NCBI RefSeq assembly: GCF_050947875.1
Contig: NC_134569.1
Location: 203,354,127 to 203,418,126 of the forward strand
Reading direction: 5' to 3'
Length of the DNA: 64,000 bases
DNA from: Dermacentor variabilis
Taxonomy: Eukaryota > Arthropoda > Arachnida > Ixodida > Ixodidae
Below are positions 34,926 through 46,399 of this stretch, one piece after another; the stretch's first letter is position 1, and every line of letters starts with the position of its first letter. The notes beneath the pieces were generated by a model. The model did not search any database. It saw only the letters and a program-made list of their open reading frames with translations, and was not told where the DNA came from. Position numbers and translations under genes: made by a program.

Positions 34926-35849
34926 CGAAGCGAAGCAGTGAGCAGCAGCTCTTACCACCTATGAACACTGCCTGAAAAGGTTTCCGAGAGAGAAATTTCA
35001 AAGCTCGGAGGTCGGTCTTCCGAGCTGCAGGCCTGCCATGTTCAGGTGAACAAGGCGTGGCAGGAGGACGCCAATCGCGGGAAAGAGGCAACCCATGTAC
35101 AAGTTTTGTTCGCTTTAGACACTGTAGTGCCAACCAAATTTGAACGTTAAAAGGTTGCGCCACTTCGTTTCGTTAAAATATAACTGGTCACATGTAATTA
35201 GGTGCTAAAAAATGTAATAGAATTACTGCGAGCGTTAGCAGGCCCAACGAAGTAAATGAAAAAAATTAATACATTACCAAAAAACATTATTTAATACAAT
35301 TAATTTTGTTAAATTCGTTACCAACAAATCTGATTATTTCGAACATAATTGCATAAGGCGAGAACGGCACGTACTCTCTGGCTTAGCTGCTTGGAACGAT
35401 TTGGAGGAGGCGAAGTTGTCGAAAGAAGCATGAACACCAGGTGCTGGAGGGCTACGCATTTCGGCTGCACAAATTTCTTGTACACACGGCCTTTCAGGAA
35501 ACAGCCTCCGCCCTCATAGCATGGTAGTTGCAAGATGCAACAAGCCGACAGGTGTCGCGTAAGCTGACCTTTATTCTGGAGATGGCTTGATAAAAAAAAC
35601 GTAACATCTAATTTTTCGGCAAACAGAAAGTGCTCATGTTAGGTTGGCAATTACAGTGGCTTCACTTCTATTTAGGGTTTTAAAGATCTGTCACGCATGA
35701 AGGAACAAGACGGCATTGTCTTTACGAAGATTTGCCGCATAGCAAACACGATGATTTGGGGCCCACAGTATCGTTAAAACACCGTTACTTACTGAGAAGA
35801 GCCCTTGATTCGTCCGTACACACAACATGATAGCACTTTTTTTTTGTAG

Positions 35850-36770
35850 TTATACAATACTGCGGACTCATCGTCCAAGCAGGGTGGTCGATACAAATAA
35901 AAAAAACAGCAACGAAAAAAGCAACAATAATACAGGCTTAGAAAGGTTACTTCACAGTCTGATCACTTGCTTTGATAAGGCAGTTCCATTCACTAATGGT
36001 TCTCGGGAAATAAGAAAACATAAACAGGTCTGTCCGAGCAAAATATGGGGTTACAGTGTTTTCATTGTGGTGTCAGGGCGCCTGCTAGTTAAGGGTCACA
36101 AATATGTTGATGCATCTAGCGCTAGTTTGGTTTCCAAAAGTTGGGAAAGAAATTCTAATCTAAATTTTTACCTTCGTGCCTGTAATAGGGGAATGGCATT
36201 TGCTTGAATTAAATCGGAAGGTAAGTCTAATGCTGAAAATTTATTACAAATAGATCTTACGGCCTCTCTCTGAATACGTTCAAGACAATCAATGTTGCGC
36301 TTAGTATGAGGCTGCCATATAATGCACACATATTCCAGTCTCGACCGTACAAGTGCAGTATAGCAGAGCAGTTTAACATTAGTGGGAGCAGTTTTAAGTT
36401 TATGTTTGAGGACACAAAGCTTGCGGAAAGCGGATGAACAAACATGATCAATATGAAGATTCCAAGACAGGTTTGAAGTGAGTGTTACACCGAGATATTA
36501 CAGCAACTTACTTCTTGTAATGGTAAATACCCTAATGCGTAGGTATATGACAAGGGATTTTTTTGGCGAGTTACTGGAAGGCAGACACATTTGCTCGTGT
36601 TAAGGGTCATTCCCCATTTTATACACCATTGATGTATGTAGTCCAGACTAGTGTTGAGATCATGCTTTATAATTGCGTTAGCATTGCATTGACGCATGTG
36701 CAATACAATCGAAATTTTATTCCACAACGAGGACATCAGACAATCGCGTTTCACGCAGAACGCACTTCAA
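35850..36770 (-). pseudogene. CR1/L2/Jockey-like LINE RT, 5'-truncated
   Basis: Minus translation gives HDLNTSLDYIHQWCIKWGMT, LNTSKCVCLPVTRQKNPLSY, and after a frameshift TLTSNLSWNLHIDHVCSSAF, CYTALVRSRLEYVCIIWQ and ERIQREAVRSICNKFSALDL. This is the RT palm-to-thumb and C-terminal region of LINEs without RNase H (CR1, L2 and Jockey groups). The catalytic aspartates lie just beyond the 5' truncation (near 36770), and only an 'RDCL' stub remains. The 3' end is T-rich near 35850-35900. Confidence 0.8.
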
Positions 36771-36789
36771 TAAGACGGTGAACCTTTTA

Positions 36790-38830
36790 TTTCCCGTTGC
36801 ACAAATATGGGTCATACACAACGTACCTTGACGGTCCACAAAGCAGGTGAAATACAAAAAAGCAGAGCGATTCAATCTTATTCACTTCACGAGCTTTGAC
36901 CCAGAGTTCACAGCCTGAAAAAAAAGATAAGTCAGGGAAAGGTAATTACTATTTATGTACTATTCCAAAGCAGATTTAAGCGGACTAGTGGCTTTTATGA
37001 ATGTCTTACCATTTTTTCGGTGTGGTACTCTGAGGATTTCACAGTTGTTGTACTCGCTGAAAGCAACTGGGAACTCTACAATGCGTTTCCTGTCTGAAGA
37101 GTGACAATAAAAATACTTATACTTTTTTTTCAGATACCACGTGGTCAATGTATGTCATGTATTTAAAGAGTGGTGTGTGCTGCGGAATTTTCACACAGCT
37201 ACAGTACCATAAGAATAACCGTAGCATCTCATACGTGAATATTTCCCTACTTTCTCGCATTTCTTAAGAATCAGCCCCCTACAATATTTCCTGGTTGCAG
37301 CAGAAGGATTCTGCACGTTTTATTTTCGTGTGACACGGTGCATTCGCACTTTACCAATCAATATTTACAATCAATATTCCTTCACAACAAAAATATTGCG
37401 AGAAAGGCCACGCAAGAAGCCCAAGGATCCTGACCTCCTGAAGCATGCACGCGACAAAACTACAGTAGCTGTGGCATAATAGGCGCAATTATGCATACCG
37501 AGACCGAACAAAACATTGAAATAGTTAATAACTGCTAGAAAATACAGTAGGCGCGTTAGAGAAAAGTTCAAAATTCGAAATTACAGATGTTTTCATTAGC
37601 CGTTTACAGTAAAAGCATCATATAAAGCCTATTTCCGAAAAAAAAAATTGTTCATCACTACCGGCCGAATGTGACTTGCCATCCGTTTTGTGTAGCTGGT
37701 AAGAAAACAAAAACGTTTTTGTTAAGCTAATTAATTACGCAAGTGCGAAGACATTACAGAACATTAGAAGGCTCTTTGTGTACCACGATGCACAAGTACT
37801 TGGCATACTTGATTCGAATCGCTTACGAGGAACATATAGTTTCCAGCTGGCTGAAATATTCGCACACAAGGTGATTTCCTTTTTTCATGTTTGTTTGTTC
37901 GTTACACAAAGATGTTCAACAGCTTATTGAGGTCACATTTTTGTCACTCGCTGAGCTCATGACCTAACAACAGAACAGGGCTTAACTGCTTAAGTACTGA
38001 AGTATACTCGCAAACTTACCAAGCGTGAGAGATGACTGGATCACATTGGGAAGCGGATAACCTTCGGAAGCTCGAACCCAAGCGTAGGCCGTTTGATTGC
38101 TCCTGGTAACAAAAGGGACGACTGTCAATAAATGATTATGAAGCGGAACGAGAACTAAACAGTGCTAAATTGCGCTTCTGGAGACTAAAGTGCACGTTAG
38201 CACACATTATTTTTCGCATTCGTAGGTGCTGAAAGACAGCTGTGCCGTAAGTAAATCCGCAACAAGCTGGTTCTATTTTTTTTTCAACCGCTTGACTTCT
38301 ATATCTTTTCAGTGCGGGCAGTTTTCACAAAATAAAATGAAACTTCTTAAGTACACCTATGGTAATGAAATAGCATTACATATATATCTGCCGAGGACCT
38401 TCTAAATTTACTGAACCTCACCATTATTGCGATATAAACTCTATGGACACTGGAGGAATAGTCACACTGTCGACGCCGGTACCACCACTGCCGCGCTGTC
38501 CTGGTCAGAACGGCGGATGTGCTGCTCACGCGGGGAGGCATGCGGTCTCCAAACACACGGGATGTGTTTGCCCGCAAAAATGACCAAGCAAAGTGGACGC
38601 GTAGTCAACGCTGCGCTGAATCCCCTCAGTGGCGGAGCAAAGGCAGAGTTGCGCGCATGCGCGCACGCTATAAGCACCTTAACGCTTCTGCGTAGCTCTC
38701 GGGTGCATGACTCAGGTATGAGCAGTAAACTCCAAGCTACCTAAAATTTCACTGGGTGCTGACTAACGCCGATGCTTTCCTGTCGCCTTCATCTCGTGCA
38801 ACATGGAGGTGCGACGCCAGCGCACCCGCT
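36790..38830. other. Spacer; GC-rich block at 38420-38760
   Basis: Mostly AT-rich with no gene. The block at about 38420-38760 is GC-rich with open frames on both strands but no domain. It may be an unclassified repeat. Confidence 0.4.
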
Positions 38831-38838
38831 AGAGGCGC

Positions 38839-39160
38839 TCATGGTGCCAGCATTGTGTCGGCGCGATAAGCGCGAGCTCGCACACAGACCTGGATAGCCT
38901 TACAACTTGATTTAACGTTAGGCCAAGGGTCTAAAATAACATCCTCCGACAGAGCTGGGCTGCCGAGCCGCGTAAGGACATTGTTCAACTTTTGATGCTG
39001 TTTCACGTACTGAGGGCAGTCACAGAGCACATGACCTATAAGTCTCTTTCCCACTGCACAGTTCAGCCAGAAGACAATGACTGGAGAAATGCAATGGTTC
39101 CATGGTTCGCCATTATGCACAAGCCGCACAATATGAGATGCTCTGATTACATTGTTTAGA
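38839..39160 (-). pseudogene. LINE ORF2 C-terminus (truncated)
   Basis: Minus translation contains HVLCDCPQYVKQHQKLNNVL and then RLGSPALSEDVILDPWPNV. The same 'LxCxCPxY...LSE..IL.PWP' tail is visible at the ORF2 ends of LINE copies 1 and 2. It is a 3' fragment of a related RNase H LINE. No 3' stem-loop was found just downstream (38700-38840). Confidence 0.65.
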
Positions 39161-40381
39161 TGAATGCGCTGTTTTAAGAGACATTAGAAATGAAGTCTAT
39201 TATCGACATTTTTTTCATACAGCTGTGCTGTGGCTCAATTAACTGGAGGTAAATATTAATAGACGTGTATGTCTTATTTATCCCGTATTCGCAGCCATTT
39301 GTTCATCAATACAGAAGGATAACAACGGTTGTTACAACCCAAAGCGGAAAAGCTCACGAATTTTGTCCACTACTTGAACTGACACTCTCATAGTTCGACT
39401 CTACTGTAATGCATTCTGTAGAGGTGAGCAAGTGTGGTAACGTGCCCACCAAATAAACTAAAAAAAAGCGCGCATCATTTTAGGGCGTTTATGTAAATAA
39501 ATATAGGATGCATTAAAAGATGTGTTTGAAGTTTACTGACAATGCGGAGGATGAGTCACTTCAAGAAACTGACTCCAAGCAATAACTAGACAAGCAATCG
39601 TAAAAATTCGATCAAATGCGTTTTTATCTGATACAGTAGGATGCTATATCCCAACGCTAGACAAATTTTATCATGCAACAACTGCGGAGGATTGCGCTTT
39701 TGACATTCCTAGGATACTACCATGAAATTGCGCAACTGTCTTCCATCTTTCTTTTTTGCAGCATAGGGCATTGTTGGGCTAGCTGAGGTATATTTAGAAG
39801 TTAAGAAAGGGCGCAAATTAAAGGGCACAAGAAAAAGTCCCCGTAGTGTAGCATTTCTCCGCACAATTGAACACATTTATAGCCATTGAAAAATTGGTGG
39901 AGGAACTCAAACCTAGGCTTGCTAATTCTATAAGTGCGGCCGGTGGACTTGAAATATACTCAATGGTTTAAGTAGCAACGCTTACGCGGCAGAGACAGAC
40001 ACTGGTGAATAAACACAAAACGTCCACAAAACTTGCGCTGAACCCACGTGCGCGGTGCCACAAAGGAACCTTCAGCACAAGTTCGACAGCTTTTAGATGA
40101 AGACACAAATTATGAAACGAAAGGCTTCCCGTAGTATGATCACTTCAGCCTTGTGTTTTTGGCAAGTGTTCGCGTGCCTTGTATGCTTTCACTTATGGTT
40201 TCATGACCATTATTGTGCTATCACATATTTTATAGTTGCACCTTTGTACACGCGTGTTATTTTACTATCTGTCAATTGTACGTATTTGTGTACGAGCGTC
40301 AAATAATATCATTAAAGAGTTGCGCTAGCTCCTGCGTATGCCAGCTAAGCATCCTAGCTTACGCCATACAGCCATACCATA
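39161..40381. other. Spacer without a recognisable gene
   Basis: AT-rich, with short ORFs only and nothing I can support. Confidence 0.45.
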
Positions 40382-40612
40382 AAAAATTTAATTATCGATG
40401 GTTTACATGCCAAAACCCCGATCTGATTATGCGGCACACCGTAGTGGGGACTCCGAAAATTTGGACCACCTGGGGTTCTTTAACGTGCGCCTAAACCTAA
40501 GTACACGGGTGTTTTCGCCCCCATCGATATGTGGGCGCCGTGGCCGGGATTCGATCACGCGACCTCGTGCTTAGCAGCCCAACACCACAGCCACTAAGCA
40601 ACCATGGTGGAT
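40382..40612 (-). mobile_element. Ruka-like tRNA-derived SINE
   Basis: On minus, the head near 40612 reads GTGGCTGTGGTGTTGGGCTG and then AGCACGAGGTCGCGTGATCG with a box B (GATCGAATCCCGG). The body follows with CGTTAAAGAACCCCAGGTGG and TTTTGGCATGTAAACC. It matches the plus copy at 45845-46083 through its whole length. No clear target duplication was seen. Confidence 0.85.
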
Positions 40613-40714
40613 CAGTCATGCCATAACAACTAGCCATCTCTGAAGCACTTCGGAGCGGAAATAGATGCACAGGAGCACGAAGCCGACAAGGACAAATATG
40701 GAGATCAAAATCTT

Positions 40715-41281
40715 GGAGGACGCTTCAGCTTCGCCTTTAAGGGTGAAACGCGAAAGCATTCAAAAATCCATGACTGCTTCTAGCGCTTCCCGGCCACTGC
40801 AGCTTATGTAACCGTAATGTATACCGGGAAACGCTGACGGCGAACGCTATGCACAAAGGCGAGTTTTCTGGTAGAAACGCCGCCTCTTGTGTGGGCCGCG
40901 GATGCGCAGAGGCTAGAGCCATCTTGATGGTGTTGCAACAAACCGGTGCTCCGCTCTATGAATGTTGGAAACGCTGCAAAAGGGGTTTGTGCTTGGGTCT
41001 CCGCGTAACAGAATTATGTTTTCTTCTACAATAAAATTACAATTCGAAGCTATGATGCCTGTAGGTGGTGTTTAAGCCGTTCTTTACGATTTTTCTCACG
41101 CAGTATGCTTTGAGAAATGCAATTCAGTAACGTCTCTGCGCTACGCGGAGGGCTTACGTGATTGGCTGTGCATGGTTCGGAATGATTTTTTTGCTGACAA
41201 GGCGGTCGACGCTGCACGCGGGACGCTATTGCAACGCCGGATTTTCTGCGACGCGGGGCCCTTAACGCTATCGCGTTAGAA
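40715..41281 (+). mobile_element. Repeat family alpha, copy B
   Basis: The left end is GACGCTTCAGCTTCGCCTTT, followed by CTTCCCGGCCACTGCAGCTT, CGAACGCTATGCACAAAGGC and CCGCCTCTTGTGTGGGCCGC. The right end is TTTTCTGCGACGCGGGGCCC then TTAACGCTATCGCGTTA. This is the most compact copy (about 0.57 kb) and is free of the beta insert. No protein is encoded. Confidence 0.65.
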
Positions 41282-41289
41282 ACATGATG

Positions 41290-43075
41290 ACTATGCGCCA
41301 TTAAAACTTTGCATGGTAGGAGAATGGGCTGGCTGAATGGACAGTTCTTAAGAGAAGTGAACCTGGAAAGGCAAAACTGTAAATGAGTTTTATGCAACGT
41401 AGAATACTGACCAGTTGAACTGACAGTTTAGCTGTTTCTTTTAATGAAAAGGAACATTCATTGAACAATATACAATGTAAGGAATTTAGAAAAATTATAT
41501 AGGACAATGCTGCAACAGCGTTGTTCTCTGTTGCCACCGTTGCGATTTTGATCGGTCGGAGGAGGTTTCAAAAAAGAGTTGGTTTGATTTCTGTGCCAGG
41601 TTCTTAACTGACTAGGTGTGAGTTTAGGATTGGGGAGAGAGTGTTCATCGCTCGTTCCTCTTGAGGGCAAGGTTCTCCCGCGGCACAGCACACTTGCCCC
41701 AGTTGCGGGGATCGGCCCACAATCAGTGGGGAAACCGCCCTCAGGCGGTGGGCTCTCCACTCAAGCTGACCATAAACACCTCGCAGCCATGGGAGACGCG
41801 AATCACGGATTGCGATCTCGAGGGGGCAAACACGTCTTGTAGATTAGGGCCAGCGAGCCGCCCGCGCCAGAGGAGTCTGGACCAAGGGCCCCACATTTAG
41901 GTAGCCTTGTCCTTTCCGTTATTATCGCTCGTCTTCAATAAGGCTTTCCACACACGCATACACACGTCGTTCTCGTCTACTTCATGCTTCCATGTCTCTA
42001 TTTCTAGTGTGCGAAACTCACTCGTAGAATAAGAAGCGTGACTTCATCCGCTTCTTCATACAGCAAGCGTGCGCGAGAATCTATCTATCTGTGAGCGATC
42101 CCCTTCGCCTCACTTTCCCTCGGTGGTGGGCGAACAGTAAGTTGCCTGGCTCATGCAATCATCCCGAAGGCTTTACGTATGCCGCAAATCTGTACTTCCA
42201 TTTTGGCTTCTTTGGGAAAATTAGAATTCAGTACGCCTTAGCAATTATCATATCGGCCGCCTTTTTCAACTCATTGAGCGTGAATACTCAAGACGGTGGT
42301 CGTCAAGTCACGCGAATTATCATGTATTTCCAATCGCAATGTCTTTCGGTTAATCGTAATAAAATTTAACCATTTTTACTGACCAAACCAGTACAATGAA
42401 CCGTTGGCAGTAGTGGAGCGGTAGAAGTAGTTAGCAAGACAATTGCACGTCTACGTACTGCAACAGAAATACACAAACACTTGCGCGAATTCTACAAACC
42501 GCACATACGCTATACCCAATCTTTAATTAGGAAACAATTCGCATGTGCCAATATGGGACGTTACGCTTTGCAGTTTTTAGAAGACAGAGGATTTTTATGT
42601 ACACATTACAGCAGCGTAACTATCGTTTCTCGAGTTTTACATCGATATTTATCACCTCCTGGTTGGCGCAGCATTTGCTTATGGTGCAACAGTACCTCCT
42701 TCGCTATTAAGCCTTAGTTAACTAACCAAGATCACTTTTTTTAACAACCTTGAATCAATTTAAGATCTTTGAACTGGTGGTAAAAGAAACGAAAGCACTT
42801 TGCTCAAGCGTCGTATTTTGCCAATTTCTATCAAATTCCAGGAGTATTCTATGAAACGGCACCACGGCAGCCTAATTGTTAAATTCCTTTAACATCGTGT
42901 ATAACAAACGTTGAGTACCAAAACAGAGTCCTATTTAAAAGCAGATGGGTTCTTCAAAAGCATGCACACTGGGGAAAGTTTGATGAGAAGGAAATATACT
43001 GGCCAGCGCAGTGGAAAAAAAAAGCACTTACGTGGGAACTCAGTAAGGAAGCTTCGAATTTGAATAAAGATATGT
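41290..43075. other. Spacer; GC-rich ORF block at 41600-41900
   Basis: Around 41600-41900 both strands are open and the sequence is GC-rich, ending in a pyrimidine-rich stretch with CTTCAATAAGG near 41933. It could be an LTR or an unclassified repeat. No domain is recognisable. The rest is AT-rich without a gene. Confidence 0.35.
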
Positions 43076-43165
43076 TCTGCTCCAGTAACAAAACCTCTCA
43101 CCGCCATTTTTCTGTGGCAGTCGCTTTACCAAATGAGCTATCCAGTGTGCTAGCAGACAACGGGG
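43076..43165 (-). mobile_element. tRNA-like SINE head
   Basis: Minus strand reads GGATAGCTCATTTGGTAAAG then CGACTGCCACAG, a good box A context. The expected box B is degenerate (GAGGTTTTGTTAC). It looks like a decayed tRNA-derived SINE head, too diverged for a functional tRNA. Confidence 0.45.
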
Positions 43166-43169
43166 CTAA

Positions 43170-43837
43170 AGCAAATTAAATCCCAATTCACAGCTAAGGC
43201 ACGCTCAATAAGCGAATGCTCTGAGGAAACCGGTAAAACGCTGGAAGCTTCGCGACAGGGCAGCATATCATCACCAAGTAAGTAGGCCTAAGTTGAAATT
43301 CACTAGGAGAAACCTTCCTTCAACTGTGAACCTTACTTGACGAGGAACCCGAAAGGAAGTGCTTCTAGATGAGAAGTCCTTCTAGATGAGAGTGGACGTA
43401 AAAGCTATTAGGCGCGCTGGTGGCGCTCAGTTCATTAGACACCTACCGAAGTATGCGTCGACTATTATTTTTACATAAGATTGATTTAAGGAAGACATCA
43501 CACCCTATGTTTCTGTGTCGCGTCTCGCAGATGGCAGGCAGGGAAGTTGAGGCAAGTGTATATTTACGAAAGGCAAATTTTGCGTCTCTCTTCAGCATGA
43601 TAGCTTCTGCCCTCAGAGCAGTGGAGATCAGCATAAAGCGCCAGAAAAGAATACAACTAAAGATAACATTACAGAACGTAGCAACACTAACTATGTCCGA
43701 GACGGATGGCCTTATTCTGGCGCATTATCTCAAGATGTTTTTAGGTACCTTCAATATTATTACAGTATAGAAGATGTGCGTGAGTAGCTCTACGTGTAGC
43801 TTGGCAAAATAAACCGAACTCACTGGGACTCACCTAA
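43170..43837. other. Spacer with an unrecognised 116-codon ORF
   Basis: The ORF at 43420-43770 (plus) starts MALSSLDTYRSMRRLLF and has no domain, signal peptide or splice context that I can recognise. It may be chance. Two identical CTTCTAGATGAGA strings near 43363 and 43379 form a short direct repeat. Confidence 0.3.
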
Positions 43838-43966
<129 letters not shown>

Positions 43967-43967
43967 T

Positions 43968-44470
43968 TGCTTAAAGCTTAATTGGCTCTGACTCACCTAT
44001 ATTCCATGCAGACGGGCTTGCTCTGGCTCCGGCTCATAAGAGTTCTAGTAAACGTTGCTCACTCGTACTCAGATTCGCCAGAATTCTATGTAGTCGACCT
44101 CACTTGAGCTCAAATCGACCATAATTCGACTGCGCCGTGCTCACTCAGATTAAGAATTACCGATGTTCTACTCAACCGCGTTCACTCCCACTCTGATTCG
44201 CCAAAATTCCACTCAACCCGGCCTCCCCTTACTTGGTCTCAGACTCGCTAAAATGCTACTTATCTGGACTCACAAGCACCCATAATCACCCAACTCGTAT
44301 TCCGCTGGTTGCTTCGGACTCAGACTAATCATAATTTTTTTTTCAGGGGGAGTCAATGCGACCACGACTCACCATAATTCTATTCAAGCGGGCTTACTTG
44401 TACGCCCATTCAGCGGAATTCTTCAAACGCGGAGCCACTGGGAATCGAACTCACGGGTAAACTCAGTGAG
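43968..44470. repeat. Degenerate minisatellite (unit about 41-50 bp)
   Basis: Units share the themes CTCACTC(G/C)(T/C)ACTC, AGA(T/C)TCGCCA(A/G)AATTC and TACTCAACC(G/C)G, repeated about eight to ten times with divergence. The ATT run sits at its left edge. The sequence GAACTCACTGGGACTCACCT just left of that run belongs to the same theme, so the microsatellite lies within the array. Confidence 0.6.
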
Positions 44471-44814
44471 CGTGAGAGAGTTGACTCATGAACGAATTTA
44501 CCCTTTTGTGACTGTATGTCAGATAACTTTATCGTAATATACTCGTAGCAGACGCTTAAAGCTGGCTAGTAACTATTTAAAAAAGCTACGGCTTTGAGTC
44601 AAGCAATGACTGAGGCCAGGCAAGGTACGAGGGCGTATGGCTTCATTTTTTCTTATTGTTATTGTGGAGGAATGCAAATGCGCTGTTTTCTCCAACATCG
44701 TAACAAAATATCACCAAGAGAAGTGCTTGGCGACATCTAACATTGACATATATTAGAAGTAATTAGGTGACATAAATTAGAAGTAATTAAAATCTCGTGC
44801 ATTAAAGTACAATA

Positions 44815-45010
44815 CCATGACGAGGCGCACCACGCTGCGTAACTTCGAAATAATTTTGACCACGTGGGGATCATCAACGCGCACCGAAATATAAAAGTAG
44901 TCGTTCGTTACTGCGTCCACATCGAAATGGCGGCTGCTGCGGCTGCCAATCGAACCGGCGATCTCGTGCTTATATTAGCGCAACGCCATGTTCTACGCCA
45001 CCACGGCGGG
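44815..45010 (-). mobile_element. Ruka-like SINE, degenerate copy
   Basis: On minus, CCGCCGTGGTGGCGTAGAAC leads the head, followed by GAGATCGCCGGTTCGATTGG (box B), ATTTCGATGTGGACGCAGTA and a GTGCGCGTTGATGATCCCCA block. The order and spacing match the intact SINE at 45845-46083, with many substitutions. Confidence 0.65.
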
Positions 45011-45844
45011 TAAATTCACACGTCACAGACAACGAACAGCTGCTATGTCGCAGGCTCCAGCAATTACATTGGCGTCGGAACTTCGTGGGCAGACAACATC
45101 ACAAGTTTTCCAGACTGACGGTGCACTAGACACCTTCCGTGGCCACCGCGTCTACAGTGCATTTCGGATTCCCTTACTTCGCCGCTAGTTTAAGGCTGTC
45201 ACGTGCAGTGTCGCGGGAATCATTAGGGCATAATTGTGAGCTATTAGTGTTTTTAGCCCAGATGCTTCATTGCGTGTGCGTACGAATGGCGTAAGGATGG
45301 TTTTGAGAAATTCGAGAGCGAAGCTATTGTCTTCCTATACGTAACGTCACATGGCAACTTTACGAAAATGAAAGCGCGCCAGCTTCCCCCGTTTGTGCCA
45401 CGTAGCAGCTAGCGTTTTTACACGCACTGAGATGCCGTTTGGCCCTCAGGATCAGCACAGGTCGCAATGCAACATGGCGTAACCGTTTCTGAGCCGGAGT
45501 ACAATGATGCGGACGGTCGTAGCCGTCGCACTACGGCCGTGGCCTCGTTGTTGTCGTCGCACAAGCATAATCGCTCGCATTACCCGTGTTGGTCCATCTG
45601 GCGACGCTTTGCTGAATAACCGATGCTGAAGAGCCGCACGTATACAAAATCTTCAGTAAAACATCGATTGCCGTAGTCCGGGTAATTGGCATAACTTCGT
45701 TTTCAGTTTCGATTATGGCTTAGTTTTTTTCTTCACCACTGACTTCATTCTGTGTATCGTCTAGCGCAAATACTTCCGTGCCATATAACAAAGAGAAAGA
45801 AAACGGAGATCCTAGCGCTTTTAGTTGAAGCCTCTGTATTAAAA

Positions 45845-46083
45845 TACCCGCCGTGGTTTCTCAGTGGCTATGGTGTTGGGCTGCTGAGCACGAGGTCGCG
45901 GGATCGAATCCCGGCCACGGCGGCCACATTTCGATGGGGGCGAAATGCGAAAACACCCGTGTGCTTAGATTTAGGTGCACGTTAAAGAACCCCAGGTGGT
46001 CAAAATTTCCGGAGTCCTCCACTACGGCGTGCCTCATAATCAGAAAGTGGTTTTGGCACGTAAAACCCCAAATATTATTATTA
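45845..46083 (+). mobile_element. Ruka-like tRNA-derived SINE with target duplication
   Basis: The head ACCCGCCGTGGTTTCTCAGT has a box A-like region, and a perfect box B (GGATCGAATCC) lies at 45901-45911. The body contains CGTTAAAGAACCCCAGGTGG and CACGTAAAACCCCAAAT with a short ATTATTATTA tail. Exact 13-base direct repeats, TCTGTATTAAAAT, flank it at 45832-45844 and 46084-46096. This is a complete, cleanly inserted copy. The name Ruka is from the described ixodid tick SINE; identity is by recognition, not by search. Confidence 0.9.
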
Positions 46084-46185
46084 TCTGTATTAAAATGGAA
46101 GTTTCGAGGTCTTACAGCGGCTGTGGTGCCTAACAAGTCGACATTTATATTATTTGTGTAGTATATTGGCTTCTGGTATTCTTAC

Positions 46186-46355
46186 CACATGATGACGATC
46201 ATTAGTATTACAAACAAGATAATGTTGGACAGAACGCGGTTTGATGATTTTCGCGTGGTTTGCAACATCAGGGTGTGTTCGCTGTAAAGCTTGAGATATG
46301 TCCTCCCTGCTCCACAGAAAATGCGGGCGCAGAATTTCATCTATGCTTTCCGCAC
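46186..46355 (-). CDS. Putative exon, unknown gene (lipocalin-like?)
   Basis: The ORF is bounded by a TTGCAG acceptor (before 46355) and a GTAAGA donor (after 46186). It starts in a split codon and ends in phase 0. It encodes about 56 residues, including FLWSREDISQALQRTHPDV and RSVQHYLVCNTNDRHHV. The 'ALQ...HYLV' spacing loosely recalls the first barrel strands of tick lipocalins, but the usual Trp and Cys are absent. The downstream phase does not join directly to the exon at 55933-56096. It could also be a chance ORF. Confidence 0.35.
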
Positions 46356-46399
46356 CTGCAACACAGTGGTCCTTTGCCATGAACATGAATCACAACACA

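Larger units (their letters stand above)
34100..35340 (-). mobile_element. Decayed, internally deleted hAT transposon
   Basis: Both ends are rich in TAATTAC and AATCGATTACTTT motifs (34195-34300 and 35180-35340), a common subterminal pattern in hAT elements. Read on minus, a BED-finger-like segment lies near 34900-34790 and a hAT dimerisation (hATC) segment near 34540-34380. The catalytic middle is missing, so the element can only have moved with help. Precise ends and target duplication were not found. Confidence 0.5.

Noticed and set aside
41600..41960. LTR of an LTR retrotransposon
   Set aside because: A polyadenylation-like AATAAGG is present, but no TG...CA ends, primer-binding site or second LTR was found.
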